A stretch of 64,000 nt of DNA from NCBI GenBank assembly GCA_027365225.1, contig DAHXNV010000003.1, forward strand, positions 1 to 64,000. The letters are read 5' to 3'. The number at the start of each line of letters is the position of its first letter. Within the stretch, counting starts at the first letter, position 1. Position numbers and translations under genes: made by a program. The notes under the pieces were generated by a model. It searched no databases. It was not told the origin of the DNA and worked only from the letters and a program-made list of their open reading frames with translations. This DNA is from Gammaproteobacteria bacterium (GTDB lineage: Bacteria > Pseudomonadota > Gammaproteobacteria > Steroidobacterales > Steroidobacteraceae). Shown here in pieces: positions 1 to 9,126 of this stretch.

Positions 1-1641
1 GCCGTTGAGCGTGGTCGCGGAGAGCCCGTTGATCATCGCCAGAATATTGCTGTTGTCGCCGGTATTGGCGCTGCTGTTCGGGCTGACCGTGAAGGTGTCC
101 CCCGCCGCCGGGCTGCCGGTGAGCGTGAGCTGCTGGCCATTGAAGCTGATGGGGCTGCCGCTGGTGTACGTGCCGGAGGCCACGGTCGCTCCGGAAGCGC
201 TGCTGACCGTGTACTGCGTGGGACTGGTGAAGGTTATCGTGTAGGTGCCGGACGTATAAGCGCTCGGATTGGTCACGCCGGCGGTGCCGATCGTGCCGGT
301 GCCGGTATTGGCGGTGCCCGCGACGGCCTGAACCCGCGAGGCGGCGGCAATCTGCGCCGGCGAGGTGAGCTGCATCGTGAGGCCGGCGGTCGCCGCGGCG
401 GTGGGCTGGATGAGGAAGCTGTCGTTCGCGGCCGGCGCGCCGCCGACGACGATGGACAGGCCCGCGGCCTGAAACGGCGTGCCGCTGGTGCCGTTGCCCG
501 TCATGGCCACGGACTGGCCGGTGCTCGCGTTGGTCAGTTGCCAGGCGCCGCCGGCATATTGCAGCTCGTAATTGTTCGCGGTGAGTTGGCCGAGCGAGGT
601 GCGGGTCACGCTCACCGTGGCGCTGCCCGAATTGCCGGAGTCCGGCAGCACCTGCACGCCGCCGACCGCGAACATGGCCTGACCGGGCGTGCCCGTCAGG
701 GTCATGCCGCACTGTTGCTGCTCGTTGACGAGGGTGGCCACGGCGACGCTGATCTGACCGAGCTGATTCTGGGTCGGATCGAGGATCTGGCTGCGCGCGC
801 TCAGCAGGCCGCCGAGCTCCCCGCCGGTCATCTGCTGGGTGAGGTTGGTGATGCCGCTGCTGGTCTTGAGCCCAACGTCGAGCCGGGTCGGATCGTAGGC
901 GCCGGGAATCGTGGTGAGCTGCGCGGCATTGCTACCCGAGACCAGCGCCTGGCCGCTGCCGATGAAGACATCGACCGTGCCGTTGCTCTGGGTCACGGTC
1001 TGCACCGAGACATACTGGCTGAGCTGATTGACGAGATGGTCCAGCTGATCGAGCATCTGATTCGGCGTCTGACCGCTGGTGGAGCCGGCGCCGATCTGCT
1101 GATTCAGGCTGGCGATGTTGCCCGCCAGGGAGTTGATCTGCGTGACGTCGGTGCCGACCTGAGCTTCGAGCTGCGTGCCGTACTGGCCGATCTGCCCGTT
1201 GTAGGATTGCAGTTGCTGGGCGAGCGCCTGCCCCTGGCTGAGCAGCGCCTGGCGGGCGGACGTGGAGGTCGGGGACGTCGAGACCGATTGCAGCGCGTTG
1301 ACGAAGCTCTGCAGGCTGGCGGACAGGCCGGTGGACGAGGCGCTCAGCATGTTGTCGATCTGCTGCGCCTGCGTGGCGAGGGTGTGGTAGCTCGAGTAGC
1401 TCGACTGCGAGGTATTGGCCTGCTGCGCCAGCTGTTGATTGTACGCGCGCGTGACGCTCGCGACATCGACCCCGCCGCCGATGTAACCCGCGCCCGTGAA
1501 CTGGCCGGGCGCCTCGGCCAGATTGGCCGTCTCGGCGCTGTAGCCGGGGGTGTCGACGTTGGCGATATTGTTGCTGGTGACGTCGAGGGCCTGCTGGAAC
1601 GCGAGCAGGCCGGAGACGCTGGTTGCAAGCAGATCTGCCAT
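1..1641 (-). CDS. flgK: Flagellar hook-associated protein 1 (FlgK), 3' end outside the window
   Basis: FlgK forms the first junction layer between hook and filament after export through the flagellar secretion system. The 547 codons visible begin at the ATG at 1641 with the classic amphipathic start MADLLATSVSGLLAFQQAL, followed by the rod/hook-family motif NNIANVDTPGYS that helps axial proteins polymerise. The frame stays open to the left edge, so the C-terminus is missing. It is the last visible gene of the flgB-K operon, 12 bases after flgJ. flgL would be expected just beyond the edge. Identification is secure from the N-terminus and gene order. Confidence 0.95.
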   Translation of the reverse strand, partial: MADLLATSVSGLLAFQQALDVTSNNIANVDTPGYSAETANLAEAPGQFTGAGYIGGGVDVASVTRAYNQQLAQQANTSQSSYSSYHTLATQAQQIDNMLSASSTGLSASLQSFVNALQSVSTSPTSTSARQALLSQGQALAQQLQSYNGQIGQYGTQLEAQVGTDVTQINSLAGNIASLNQQIGAGSTSGQTPNQMLDQLDHLVNQLSQYVSVQTVTQSNGTVDVFIGSGQALVSGSNAAQLTTIPGAYDPTRLDVGLKTSSGITNLTQQMTGGELGGLLSARSQILDPTQNQLGQISVAVATLVNEQQQCGMTLTGTPGQAMFAVGGVQVLPDSGNSGSATVSVTRTSLGQLTANNYELQYAGGAWQLTNASTGQSVAMTGNGTSGTPFQAAGLSIVVGGAPAANDSFLIQPTAAATAGLTMQLTSPAQIAAASRVQAVAGTANTGTGTIGTAGVTNPSAYTSGTYTITFTSPTQYTVSSASGATVASGTYTSGSPISFNGQQLTLTGSPAAGDTFTVSPNSSANTGDNSNILAMINGLSATTLNG

Positions 1642-1653
1642 GGGTTACGGCCT

Positions 1654-2598
1654 TTAGAGCGTACCGCTACCGGCTGCTATCGGCGCGGCGGCGGCGAGCT
1701 TGAGCGGCTCGGCGCCGAGCACGCGGCTGAGGGTGTCGGCCACCGCGGTGAGCTTGCGGGCATAATTCGGGTCCGTGGCGTAGCCCCCGCGCTGCAGCGC
1801 GGCGGCAAATGCGCCGACGTCATTGCCGGTGCCGAGGGCGGCGCGGTAGCGCGGATCGCCGCTGAGCAGCGTGGCGTAGTCGTGCAAGCACTGGCCGCAA
1901 CTGCCGTAGGCGCGAAATTGCGCCCGGGTGGCCGTGGGCATACCGTCGATGTATTCCTGGGTGGCGCTGCCGACGCTGGGACCGCTCCAGCCCGCGCCGG
2001 CCTTGATGCCGAACAGATTGTTGCTGCTCGTGCCGTGGGCGGAGCGCGGAATGTTGCGCCCCCAATTGGTCTCGAGCGCCGCCTGCGCGACCAATGCAAC
2101 GGGCGTCACGCCCAGGCGGTGCGCGGCGCGCGCCGCTTCGGGCCAGATCGAGCGCGCGAAGGCGCTCTGCTGCTCGGGCGAGGTCACGGGCGGGGCGGCG
2201 ATTGCGGGGCCGGAAGCCGGCGCCGCGGCCGAGGCCGCGGCGGGGCCCGAGGCCGCCGGGCCTGCCTTCGTGCCCTCGCTCGCCCACTGCCGGCGCAGTT
2301 GCTGCACCAGCATCTCGGCCAGCCCGAAGGCGTGCTCCTTGCTCAACTGAATCGACAGCTGCTCGTCGTACATGTCCTGGTACATGCGCGACTGGCTCGA
2401 GCCGAACAGCGGATCCTTGAAATTCGCATCCTGCATGCTCTTGAGCACCATGTTGATGAACAGGCTCTCGAACTGCTGGGCCGCGGTGCGCAGCGCCTGG
2501 GGATTGTGCGCGGCGACCCCGCGGCGCAGACCCGCGAGCGAGCTCGAGGTCGCGAACAGATTCGGGTCGATGACCGGTGTGGGCAGCGGCAGCGTCAT
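1654..2598 (-). CDS. flgJ: Peptidoglycan hydrolase / rod-capping protein FlgJ
   Basis: FlgJ (314 aa) caps the growing rod and digests peptidoglycan so the rod can cross the cell wall. Residues about 35-105 are the rod-binding domain ([15 protein letters not shown]). An Ala/Pro-rich linker spans about 110-140. Residues about 145-295 are a glucosaminidase domain with the ALETNWG motif, where Glu176 is the expected catalytic acid, and a YATDPNYA motif near 273-280. This is the two-domain form usual in gammaproteobacteria. Its ATG overlaps the stop of flgI by four bases, indicating translational coupling. Confidence 0.96.
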   Translation of the reverse strand: MTLPLPTPVIDPNLFATSSSLAGLRRGVAAHNPQALRTAAQQFESLFINMVLKSMQDANFKDPLFGSSQSRMYQDMYDEQLSIQLSKEHAFGLAEMLVQQLRRQWASEGTKAGPAASGPAAASAAAPASGPAIAAPPVTSPEQQSAFARSIWPEAARAAHRLGVTPVALVAQAALETNWGRNIPRSAHGTSSNNLFGIKAGAGWSGPSVGSATQEYIDGMPTATRAQFRAYGSCGQCLHDYATLLSGDPRYRAALGTGNDVGAFAAALQRGGYATDPNYARKLTAVADTLSRVLGAEPLKLAAAAPIAAGSGTL

Positions 2599-3746
2599 AT
2601 CACGATGAGCTGGGCGCGCAGCGCGCCGGCCTCCTTCAGTGCCTCGAGTATGGCGACCAGGTCATCGGGCGTGGCGCCCACGGCGTTCACCGCGCGCACG
2701 ATGGCATCGAGATTCACGCCGGCCGGGAACAGGAACATGTGCGCCTTCTCCTGCCGGACTCGCACGCTGCTGTGGGGGATGATCGCGGTGTGACCGGTGG
2801 CGCTGAAGGGATTGGGCTGACTGACCGTGTAATGCTCGGCGATGGTCACCGACAGCGAGCCGGTCGAGACCGCCGCCGGCATGACCCGTACCCCGGAGCT
2901 GATCACCACCGTCCCGGTGCGGGAATTGATGATCACCCGCGCGGGCGGTGTGCCCGGCTTGATGGCGAGGTTCTGCAGGGCGGCCACGTAGGCGATGCGC
3001 TGGGTGGGGCTCTTCGGCGCGCGCACCCGCACGGACACCGCATCGAGCGCCTCGGCGGTGCCGGCCCCGAAGGTGCGATTGATCGCTTGCGTCAGCCGCG
3101 TCGCGTTCGTGAAGCTCGGGGTGTCGAGGTCGAGCGTCACGTACGGCAGGCTGTCGAAGTCGGTGGGCACCGAGCGCTCGACGGTCGCGCCGTTCGGGAT
3201 CGAGCCGCTGCTCGGAATGTTCACCGTGACGCTCGAGCCGTCGGCGCCGCGGGCGGAGAAGCCGTTGACCAGGACGCTGCCCTGGGCCATGGCATAGATC
3301 TGGCCGTCGGCGCCGCGCAGCGGCGTCATGATGAGGCTGCCACCGCGCAGGCTGGTCGCGTTTCCGATCGAGGAGACGGTCACATTGATCGTCTGGCCCG
3401 GCTTGGCGAACGGCGGCAGCGTGGCGTGCACGGTCACCGCGGCGACGTTCTTCAGCTGCGGGTTGGCATTGGTCGGCACCTGAATCCCGAACCGCGCCAG
3501 CATGTTCTCGATGCTGAGCACCGTGAATGGGGTCTGCGTGGTCTGATCGCCGGTCCCATCGAGGCCCACCACCAGGCCGTAGCCGACCAGATGGTTGCCG
3601 CGCACGCCGGCGACCGTGGCCAGGTTGCGCACGGTCTCGGCCCGGGCCGCGCCGCTGGCGGCCGCCAGCGCCACAGCGCCGCACAGCAGCCAGGTCCGAG
3701 CCAGCAGCGCAAAGCGCGTCGGTCCCTTGTGATTCAGTGTGCTCAC
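2595..3746 (-). CDS. flgI: Flagellar P-ring protein FlgI
   Basis: FlgI (383 aa) is the periplasmic P-ring subunit that forms a bushing for the rod in the peptidoglycan layer. It has a Sec signal peptide of about 35 residues ending in AARA, followed by the family signature [20 protein letters not shown] and GLDGTGDQT. The start is a GTG at 3746 with a GGAG-like ribosome site just upstream. It lies 12 bases after flgH, and its stop overlaps flgJ. Export is by Sec, not by the flagellar type III system, which fits the cleavable signal. Confidence 0.96.
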   Translation of the reverse strand: MSTLNHKGPTRFALLARTWLLCGAVALAAASGAARAETVRNLATVAGVRGNHLVGYGLVVGLDGTGDQTTQTPFTVLSIENMLARFGIQVPTNANPQLKNVAAVTVHATLPPFAKPGQTINVTVSSIGNATSLRGGSLIMTPLRGADGQIYAMAQGSVLVNGFSARGADGSSVTVNIPSSGSIPNGATVERSVPTDFDSLPYVTLDLDTPSFTNATRLTQAINRTFGAGTAEALDAVSVRVRAPKSPTQRIAYVAALQNLAIKPGTPPARVIINSRTGTVVISSGVRVMPAAVSTGSLSVTIAEHYTVSQPNPFSATGHTAIIPHSSVRVRQEKAHMFLFPAGVNLDAIVRAVNAVGATPDDLVAILEALKEAGALRAQLIVI

Positions 3747-3758
3747 GAGTGCTCCGGC

Positions 3759-4442
3759 TCAGAAGGGCAACCACGGAAGGTTGAAGAAGCGGGACAGCAG
3801 CCCCGGGCTGTTGGCGTCGTTCAGAGCGCCCGTCTGTCCGTAGGCGATGCGCGCATCGGCGACTTGTTGCGAGGAAATCGTATTCGCCGGCGAGATATCG
3901 ATCGGGCGAATGACGCCTTGGAGGCGGATGTATTCGTCGGCCTGATTGATCCGCATCAGGGTGTGGCCCTGGACCACGAGGTTGCCATTGGGCAGCCGCC
4001 GGATGACCGTGACTTGGATGGCGCCCACCAGGCTGTCGCTCTGCTTGCTGTCGCCGGCGCCGCTGAAGGTGTTGCCGTTGTTGATGTTGGCGCTCAAGAC
4101 CGAGGTGCCGTTTATCGTCGTCGGCAGGCCGAACAGCGTCGGCGCCGACAGCGAGTCCTTGGTCGCCTTGGAGGTCGCGGTCTGCGAGGTGTTCTGCGCG
4201 GCGGTCGCTTCATTGAGCAACACGGTCACGGTGTCCCCGACGTTGTGCGCGGTCGGGTTCGCGAACAAGCCCTGGTCGTAGCCGGCGTGGAAGATCGCGC
4301 CGTTCGGGGTGGGCGGTGGCAGATTCGGCATCGGGAAGGCGTGGCCGCGCCGTGCCGGCGGGGAGCCGGCGCAGGCGGCCAGCAGCGCGGCGGCGAGCGC
4401 CACCGGCAGGATGCGCCAGGGGGTGCGAATCGTGGAGTTCAC
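3759..4442 (-). CDS. flgH: Flagellar L-ring lipoprotein FlgH
   Basis: FlgH (227 aa) forms the outer-membrane L-ring. A GTG start at 4442 gives a lipoprotein signal with a lipobox (LLAAC, Cys about residue 23). The open frame extends further upstream, but that part lies over flgG and lacks the lipoprotein signal in the right place. A GAGG ribosome site precedes the GTG. Conserved FlgH text is seen in HNVGDTVTVLLNEATAAQ and LPNGNLVVQGHTLMRIN, and the C-terminus carries the RPIDISPANTISSQQVADARI block. It lies eight bases after flgG. Confidence 0.95.
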   Translation of the reverse strand: MNSTIRTPWRILPVALAAALLAACAGSPPARRGHAFPMPNLPPPTPNGAIFHAGYDQGLFANPTAHNVGDTVTVLLNEATAAQNTSQTATSKATKDSLSAPTLFGLPTTINGTSVLSANINNGNTFSGAGDSKQSDSLVGAIQVTVIRRLPNGNLVVQGHTLMRINQADEYIRLQGVIRPIDISPANTISSQQVADARIAYGQTGALNDANSPGLLSRFFNLPWLPF

Positions 4443-4450
4443 GCGCGGCC

Positions 4451-5236
4451 TCACATGTTCTGGGTGGCGTACTGGAGCATCGAGGAGACGGTCGCGATGG
4501 CCTTGGAGTTCATCTCGTAGGCGCGCTGGGTCTGGATCATATCGACCAGCGACTGCACGACGTTGACGTTCGAGGCCTCGAGCTCGCCCTGGCCCACCGT
4601 GCCGAGGCCGTTGGACCCGGGCGATCCGGTCTGGGGCGAGCCGCTTGCGGCCGACTCCAGCAGCAGGTTGTTGCCTTCCGGCTGCAAGCCGGTGGGATTG
4701 ATGAAGTTCGCGAGCTGAATCTGTCCGACTTGAGTCGGGGCCGTCTGGCCCGGCAGCACGACGCTCACCGTGCCGTCGGTGCCGATGCTGATGCTCTGCG
4801 CGCCCTGCGGGATGGTGACCCCGGGTTGCACGGTGTAGCCGTCGGCGGTCACGAGCTGCCCCTGCGCATTGACCTGGAAGCTGCCGTCGCGGGTGTAGGC
4901 GAGCGTGCCGTCGGGCATCAGGATCTGAAAGAAGCCCTGGCCCTGAATGGCCAGATCGAGCGGGTTGCCGGTCTCCTGGATGCTTCCCTGGCTGTAGTTT
5001 TTCTCGGTGGCCACCAGGCGCACGCCGGTCCCGATCGACAGCCCGGAGGGGGACTGCGTGGTCTGGGTGGTATCGGCGCCCACTTGGCCGAGATTCTGAT
5101 ACAGGAGGTCCTCGAACACCGCCCGGTCCGCCTTGTAGCCGGTGGTGTTCACGTTCGCCAGATTGTTGGCGATGATCGCCATCTCGGTGTTCTGGGCGTC
5201 GAGGCCGGTCTTGGCGGCCCACAATGCTGCATCCAT
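4451..5236 (-). CDS. flgG: Flagellar distal rod protein FlgG
   Basis: FlgG (261 aa) builds the distal rod. The N-terminus [19 protein letters not shown] continues into the family motif [24 protein letters not shown]. The C-terminal polymerisation helix reads [20 protein letters not shown]. Length matches the usual 260-262 residues, and there is no signal peptide, as expected for a type III export substrate. It lies 26 bases downstream of flgF. Confidence 0.97.
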   Translation of the reverse strand: MDAALWAAKTGLDAQNTEMAIIANNLANVNTTGYKADRAVFEDLLYQNLGQVGADTTQTTQSPSGLSIGTGVRLVATEKNYSQGSIQETGNPLDLAIQGQGFFQILMPDGTLAYTRDGSFQVNAQGQLVTADGYTVQPGVTIPQGAQSISIGTDGTVSVVLPGQTAPTQVGQIQLANFINPTGLQPEGNNLLLESAASGSPQTGSPGSNGLGTVGQGELEASNVNVVQSLVDMIQTQRAYEMNSKAIATVSSMLQYATQNM

Positions 5237-5262
5237 AGAAATACCCTCGTATTACGACTGCA

Positions 5263-6003
5263 TTAACCGGGCTGAAGCAGCTGCCCCGAGGCGGCCGCAT
5301 TGGTATCGGTGCTTTTCATGACCTTCACCTGCAACTGGAAATCGCGGGCCAGGTCGATCATGTTCACCATCGCCCCCGCGATGTTCACGTTGCTCGACTC
5401 GAGCACGCCGGAGGCCAGCCGCACGGATGCGTCAGCGGGTGCCTTCACCCCCTGGGCCAGCGTGAACAGGTTGCCGGATGCGGGGGTCAGGCTGTCCGGT
5501 GGGGGATTGACCAGCTTGATGCGTCCCACCGTCACCAGAGTATCGGGACCCTGGCCGTCGGGAACCGCCGAGACGGTCCCGTCGGAGCCGATGCGCACCG
5601 AGGTGCTCGGCGGGATGCTGATCGGTCCGTTCGTCCCGAGCACCAGCTGACCGGCGCTGGTGACCAGCATGCCGTCGGCCTGGACGTGCAGGTCGCCGTT
5701 GCGCGTGTAGGCCTGCTGGCCATTCGGGCCCTGCACGGCGATGAAGCCCTGGCCCTGGATCGCGACGTCGAGCGGCCGCCCGGTGGTGATCATGGCTCCG
5801 GGCGACTCGTTCCACCCGGTCGTGGATTCCGTCGCGTAGACGCGCGAGGCATAGCCGCTGCCCTGCACCGCCTGACTCTGGAACGCCGCCATCTCGGCCT
5901 TGAAGCCGACGGTGTCGACATTGGCGAGATTGAAGTTGTTCACGGCCTGGGCGTTGAGCAGCTCCTTGGCGCCGCTCATGGCCACGTACAGGGAATTGTC
6001 CAC
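5263..6003 (-). CDS. flgF: Flagellar proximal rod protein FlgF
   Basis: FlgF (246 aa) is a proximal rod subunit. I place the start at the GTG at 6003, which gives the normal short N-terminus VDNSLYVAMSGAKELLNAQ. The frame remains open further upstream, but that stretch overlaps flgE and is not FlgF-like. The rod motif appears as NFNLANVDTVGFKAEM and the C-terminal helix as SNVNIAGAMVNMIDLARDFQ. It starts two bases after the flgE stop. Confidence 0.94.
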   Translation of the reverse strand: MDNSLYVAMSGAKELLNAQAVNNFNLANVDTVGFKAEMAAFQSQAVQGSGYASRVYATESTTGWNESPGAMITTGRPLDVAIQGQGFIAVQGPNGQQAYTRNGDLHVQADGMLVTSAGQLVLGTNGPISIPPSTSVRIGSDGTVSAVPDGQGPDTLVTVGRIKLVNPPPDSLTPASGNLFTLAQGVKAPADASVRLASGVLESSNVNIAGAMVNMIDLARDFQLQVKVMKSTDTNAAASGQLLQPG

Positions 6004-6005
6004 GG

Positions 6006-7217
6006 TTACGCCCTCAGGGCCGCCTGAATGGCCTGGCTCTGGGTGCTGATCATCTGGGCATCGGCCTGGAAGTTCTGTTGCGCGTTGATCATGTCGACCA
6101 GCTGGGTCGTGATGTCGACGTTCGATTGCTCCAGGGCGCCGGACTGTATGTTGCCGAAGCCGGAGCCGCCGGCGACGCCGTTCACCGGCGAGCCGGACGC
6201 ATAGGTCTGCTGCCACTGGGTATTGCCCGTTTGCTGCAGGCCCTGGGGATTGGCGAAATTCGCCAGCGCGATCTGGCCGAGGGTCTTGGTCTGGCCGTTG
6301 GTGAAGGCGGCCTGGACGATGCCGCTGGAGCTGATGTTGATGCCGGTCAGATTGCCGGTCGTGTAGCCGTTCTGGGACTCCGAGTCGACGCCGAAGGCGC
6401 TCCCGTACTGCGTGGAGCTGCCGAGATTGAACGTGATGTTCATGGCGGCCGCGCCCGTGGAGGGCGTGTACGAGCCGAAGTTCACCTGGCCGTTCGTCGG
6501 CGAGGTCAGCGCTCCGGAGCTCGAATAGGTCAGGGTCTGCGGTGTCCCGACCGCGGTACCATCGATGTACAGCTGCGCGTTCCAGGAGTTCGCCGCTGCG
6601 CCCTTGATGAAGTAGAGCTGGGCCGTGTGGGCCGCGCCGAGGGAGTCGTACACCGTCATGGACGTCGTATCATTGTAGCTGTTCGAGGCGGTGGGCGAGA
6701 ACGCCTGGGTCGGCGCGGTCGCGTTCGAGGGCAGATTGAGCGTCATGTTCGCGGTGGTAGTGGCGCTCGGCGCCACTTCGGCGGTGGACAGCTGCAGGTC
6801 GGACAGGCCGCCGGTGTTGAAGCCGCCGTTGCTCAGCGGCTGGTAGCCTTGTACCCGCTCGCCGCTGGCCGTGACGAGATAGCCGTTCTGGTCCACCTGG
6901 AAGGCGCCGTTGCGGGTGTAGCTCAGCGCGCCGTTGTTGCTGACGATGAAAAAGCCGTTGCCGTTCAGGGCGAGATCGAGGTTGTCGGAGGTCGTATTGA
7001 TGTTGCCCTGCGAGAACTGCTGGGCGATCTCGGCGGTCTGCACGCCGTTGCCGACCTGGGTCTGCGACAGGCCCTGTTGGGTCTGGGCGAACAGACTGGA
7101 GAATTCCGCGGTCGAGCCCTTGAATCCCGTGGTGTCGACGTTCGCGAGATTGTTCGCAATGGTGTTCAGGTCGGTATTGGCGGCGTTGATGCCGGATAAA
7201 GCGAGGTCGAGTGACAT
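6006..7217 (-). CDS. flgE: Flagellar hook protein FlgE
   Basis: FlgE (403 aa) polymerises into the flexible hook. It starts MSLDLALSGINAANTDLNT and carries ANNLANVDTTGFKGSTAEFSSL. The middle is Ser/Thr/Asn-rich, as in hook shell domains. The C-terminus has QSNVDITTQLVDMINAQQNFQ. Length is typical for a minimal gammaproteobacterial hook protein. It lies 12 bases after flgD, whose product caps hook growth. Confidence 0.96.
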   Translation of the reverse strand: MSLDLALSGINAANTDLNTIANNLANVDTTGFKGSTAEFSSLFAQTQQGLSQTQVGNGVQTAEIAQQFSQGNINTTSDNLDLALNGNGFFIVSNNGALSYTRNGAFQVDQNGYLVTASGERVQGYQPLSNGGFNTGGLSDLQLSTAEVAPSATTTANMTLNLPSNATAPTQAFSPTASNSYNDTTSMTVYDSLGAAHTAQLYFIKGAAANSWNAQLYIDGTAVGTPQTLTYSSSGALTSPTNGQVNFGSYTPSTGAAAMNITFNLGSSTQYGSAFGVDSESQNGYTTGNLTGINISSSGIVQAAFTNGQTKTLGQIALANFANPQGLQQTGNTQWQQTYASGSPVNGVAGGSGFGNIQSGALEQSNVDITTQLVDMINAQQNFQADAQMISTQSQAIQAALRA

Positions 7218-7229
7218 GGGTGCGACTCC

Positions 7230-7934
7230 TTAGAAAATCTGGCTGACGGAGCTGAACGGGACCGCGCCGCCGTTGGTATTCAATGTGAGGCTGTTGCTGG
7301 TCGGATCGAGCGTGACGCTGTTGACCGTGTACGCGAGCTGGGGGGTCAGCGAGGTCTGGGTGCCGTTGGTGTCCGCCGTGACGGCGAACTGATATGTCCC
7401 GGCCGGCGCGGTGCCGCCGGATGCGGTGGCGCCGTTCCAGGTGAAGGGGGTCACGCCGGCCTGCGGCGCGACCGTGAAGCTGTCGACGGGGGCGCCGTTG
7501 GCGTCGCTGACCTGCACGGTGAGGGCGGTGGCGCCGGCGGGTGGGTTGACCGCGCCGGTGATCGAGCCGCCCGCGGCGAGCGCGGCGGACGCGCCGGATG
7601 CGAGCACGGTCTGGCCGATGAGACTGGTGCCGCCGAGGAGCTGGTTCGAGGACATGGAGTTGGCGAGGTTGGTCATCGAGGTCGACATGCCGTTCATGTC
7701 GCTCACTTCGCTCAGCGCGGAGATTTCATTGATGAACTGGCCCGGATTGGTGGGCTTGGTCGGGTCCTGGTTGCGCATTTGCGTGACCAGCAACTTGAGA
7801 AAATCGCTCTGACTCAGCTGCAGCGGATTGCTGCTGCTCGAGCCGGCGGCGGCGATGCCGGTGCCGCCGCCGGCTCCGGCGGCGGCCGCGGTGGCGGTCT
7901 GGGCGGCGTAGGCGCTTATGGAGTTGACTGACAT
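7230..7934 (-). CDS. flgD: Hook-capping scaffold protein FlgD
   Basis: FlgD (234 aa) forms the temporary cap under which FlgE subunits assemble. The diagnostic N-terminal segment is LSQSDFLKLLVTQMRNQDPT, followed by the NPGQFINEISALSEVSDMNGM block. The C-terminal half is a FlgD Ig-like/tudor region with repeated Gly/Ala/Thr strands. It is preceded by flgC and followed by flgE in the usual order. Confidence 0.96.
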   Translation of the reverse strand: MSVNSISAYAAQTATAAAAGAGGGTGIAAAGSSSSNPLQLSQSDFLKLLVTQMRNQDPTKPTNPGQFINEISALSEVSDMNGMSTSMTNLANSMSSNQLLGGTSLIGQTVLASGASAALAAGGSITGAVNPPAGATALTVQVSDANGAPVDSFTVAPQAGVTPFTWNGATASGGTAPAGTYQFAVTADTNGTQTSLTPQLAYTVNSVTLDPTSNSLTLNTNGGAVPFSSVSQIF

Positions 7935-7967
7935 GGGATGTATCCGGGTTGCTGGGGGTATTCGGGC

Positions 7968-8396
7968 TCAGGCGAGCTTGAGGGTGTCGATCATCAGGGT
8001 CTTGGAGGTGTTCAGGACCTGGGCGTCGTTTTGATACGAGCGCGAGGCGGAGATCATGTCGGCCATCTGCGTGACGATGTTCACGTTGGAGGAGAATACG
8101 TAGCCTTGCGCGTTGGCCATGGGGTTGCCGGGCTCGTAGCGGGCCGTGCCGGGGGCGGTGTTTTCGACGATGCCCCGTACTGCGACGGATGCATCGGCCG
8201 CCTGCAGGGTGGGGGATCCCGGACCGGAGAGGGCCGCCTGGACCGCCTGAAAGACCGGATAGCGCGCCTTGTAGGCGCTCGCGGCGCTGCTGCTGACGCT
8301 GTCGGCGTTGGCGAGATTGCTCGCGACGGTGTCCAGGCGAACCGACTCGGCGGACATGCCGGAGCCGGAGATGTTGAAGATGTTGAAAAAACCCAT
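7968..8396 (-). CDS. flgC: Flagellar proximal rod protein FlgC
   Basis: FlgC (142 aa) is a proximal rod subunit. The ATG at 8396 gives MGFFNIFNISGSGMSAESVR, followed by TVASNLANADSVSS. The C-terminal helix reads SNVNIVTQMADMISASRSYQ. The open frame continues upstream over flgB, but the conserved FlgC N-terminus fixes the start. It lies 32 bases after the flgB stop. Confidence 0.96.
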   Translation of the reverse strand: MGFFNIFNISGSGMSAESVRLDTVASNLANADSVSSSAASAYKARYPVFQAVQAALSGPGSPTLQAADASVAVRGIVENTAPGTARYEPGNPMANAQGYVFSSNVNIVTQMADMISASRSYQNDAQVLNTSKTLMIDTLKLA

Positions 8397-8428
8397 GGTG
8401 AGCCTGCGGTGAGGTGGCGCGGGTGGAG

Positions 8429-8863
8429 TTACTGGCCGGTGATGGCCGTCATGAGCTGTTTGAAGCGCATCTGCAGAAAGGTGAGCGCGGCCTGGTAGCG
8501 CACGGTGTTCTGCGCGAATTTGGCCTCCTCCATCTGCGAGCTGACGGTATTGCCGTCGAGCGAGGGCGCGAGGGGAAGGCGATACTGCAGGAATTGGGCG
8601 GTGGAGACCTGCCCGTAGCCGCTTGCGGCGGTGAGATCGCGCGGGCTGGTGGTGAGCATCGCGACCGTGCCGCCGGGGGCGGTGAGGGCGGCGCCGCCCG
8701 GGGGATCGAGCGCGGCGAGCGCGGCGCGGAAGTTGATGTCGCGAGCCTCGTAGCCGGGGGTGTCGGCGTTGGCGAGGTTGGCCGCGAGCACCTGGGCGCG
8801 CTGCGCGAACACCCGCAGAGCATCGGGCTGCACGCCGAGATACGCGTCGAGGTTGAGGGGCAT
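8429..8863 (-). CDS. flgB: Flagellar proximal rod protein FlgB
   Basis: FlgB (144 aa) is the first gene of the rod/hook operon. The start at 8863 gives MPLNLDAYLGVQPDALRVFA, with the motif AANLANADTPGYEARDINF. The C-terminus LTFLQMRFKQLMTAITGQ is typical of FlgB. A sigma-54 promoter lies with its -12 element about 40 bases upstream of the start codon, so flgBCDEFGHIJK is probably one FleQ/FleR-dependent transcript. Confidence 0.96.
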   Translation of the reverse strand: MPLNLDAYLGVQPDALRVFAQRAQVLAANLANADTPGYEARDINFRAALAALDPPGGAALTAPGGTVAMLTTSPRDLTAASGYGQVSTAQFLQYRLPLAPSLDGNTVSSQMEEAKFAQNTVRYQAALTFLQMRFKQLMTAITGQ

Positions 8864-8901
8864 GTCGAAAATCCGGCGGTGGTTGCACGTGCCGGATATG
8901 C

Positions 8902-8917
8902 AGCAAGAGACGTGCCA
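8902..8917 (-). promoter_or_regulatory. Sigma-54 (-24/-12) promoter for flgB operon
   Basis: On the minus strand the sequence TGGCACGTCTCTTGCT matches the sigma-54 consensus TGGCACG-N4-TTGCT exactly. GG (8916-8915) and GC (8904-8903) are separated by 10 bases. The predicted transcript start is near 8891, about 28 bases before flgB. Confidence 0.88.
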
Positions 8918-8972
8918 AAGCGGGAAACCGGGGCTTTTCGGGCCGGCGGCGTCGGATCGGGGGTTGGGAGCA

Positions 8973-8984
8973 TGACGGACGTCA
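8973..8984. promoter_or_regulatory. Candidate activator/operator palindrome in the flgB-flgA intergenic region
   Basis: TGACG-GA-CGTCA is a perfect inverted repeat about 87 bases upstream of the predicted flgB transcript start, a normal distance for a sigma-54 enhancer site. The same TGACG-N2-CGTCA core occurs before the fleR-like gene, and an imperfect copy lies before the fleQ-like gene. Which protein binds it is unknown; FleQ-like or FleR-like is the natural guess. Confidence 0.4.
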
Positions 8985-9098
8985 CGGCGCGGCGGCAACG
9001 CGCTGCCGGTGCGGCGTCGGCCGGCTGGTGCGTCGCGCGGTGAATGCGACGGTCGGTGGCTGCGGCGGCGGCGCGAGGGGCGGACGCTGGCGGGCCGT

Positions 9099-9114
9099 TG
9101 GCCCACGGTTTGCA
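9099..9114 (+). promoter_or_regulatory. Sigma-54 promoter for flgA
   Basis: TGGCCC-ACGGT-TTGCA gives GG (9100-9101), 10 bases, then GC (9112-9113), with one departure from TGGCAC. The predicted start of transcription is near 9124-9125, only two or three bases before the flgA ATG, which would make the message almost leaderless. Confidence 0.6.
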
Positions 9115-9126
9115 TCTCTATCGGGC

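Noticed and set aside
538-4520. Long plus-strand reading frames (for example 751 and 647 codons) opposite flgJ, flgI and flgH
   Set aside because: They are Arg/Gly/Ala-rich, match no family and lie antisense to well-recognised flagellar genes; in DNA of this GC content such frames stay open by chance.
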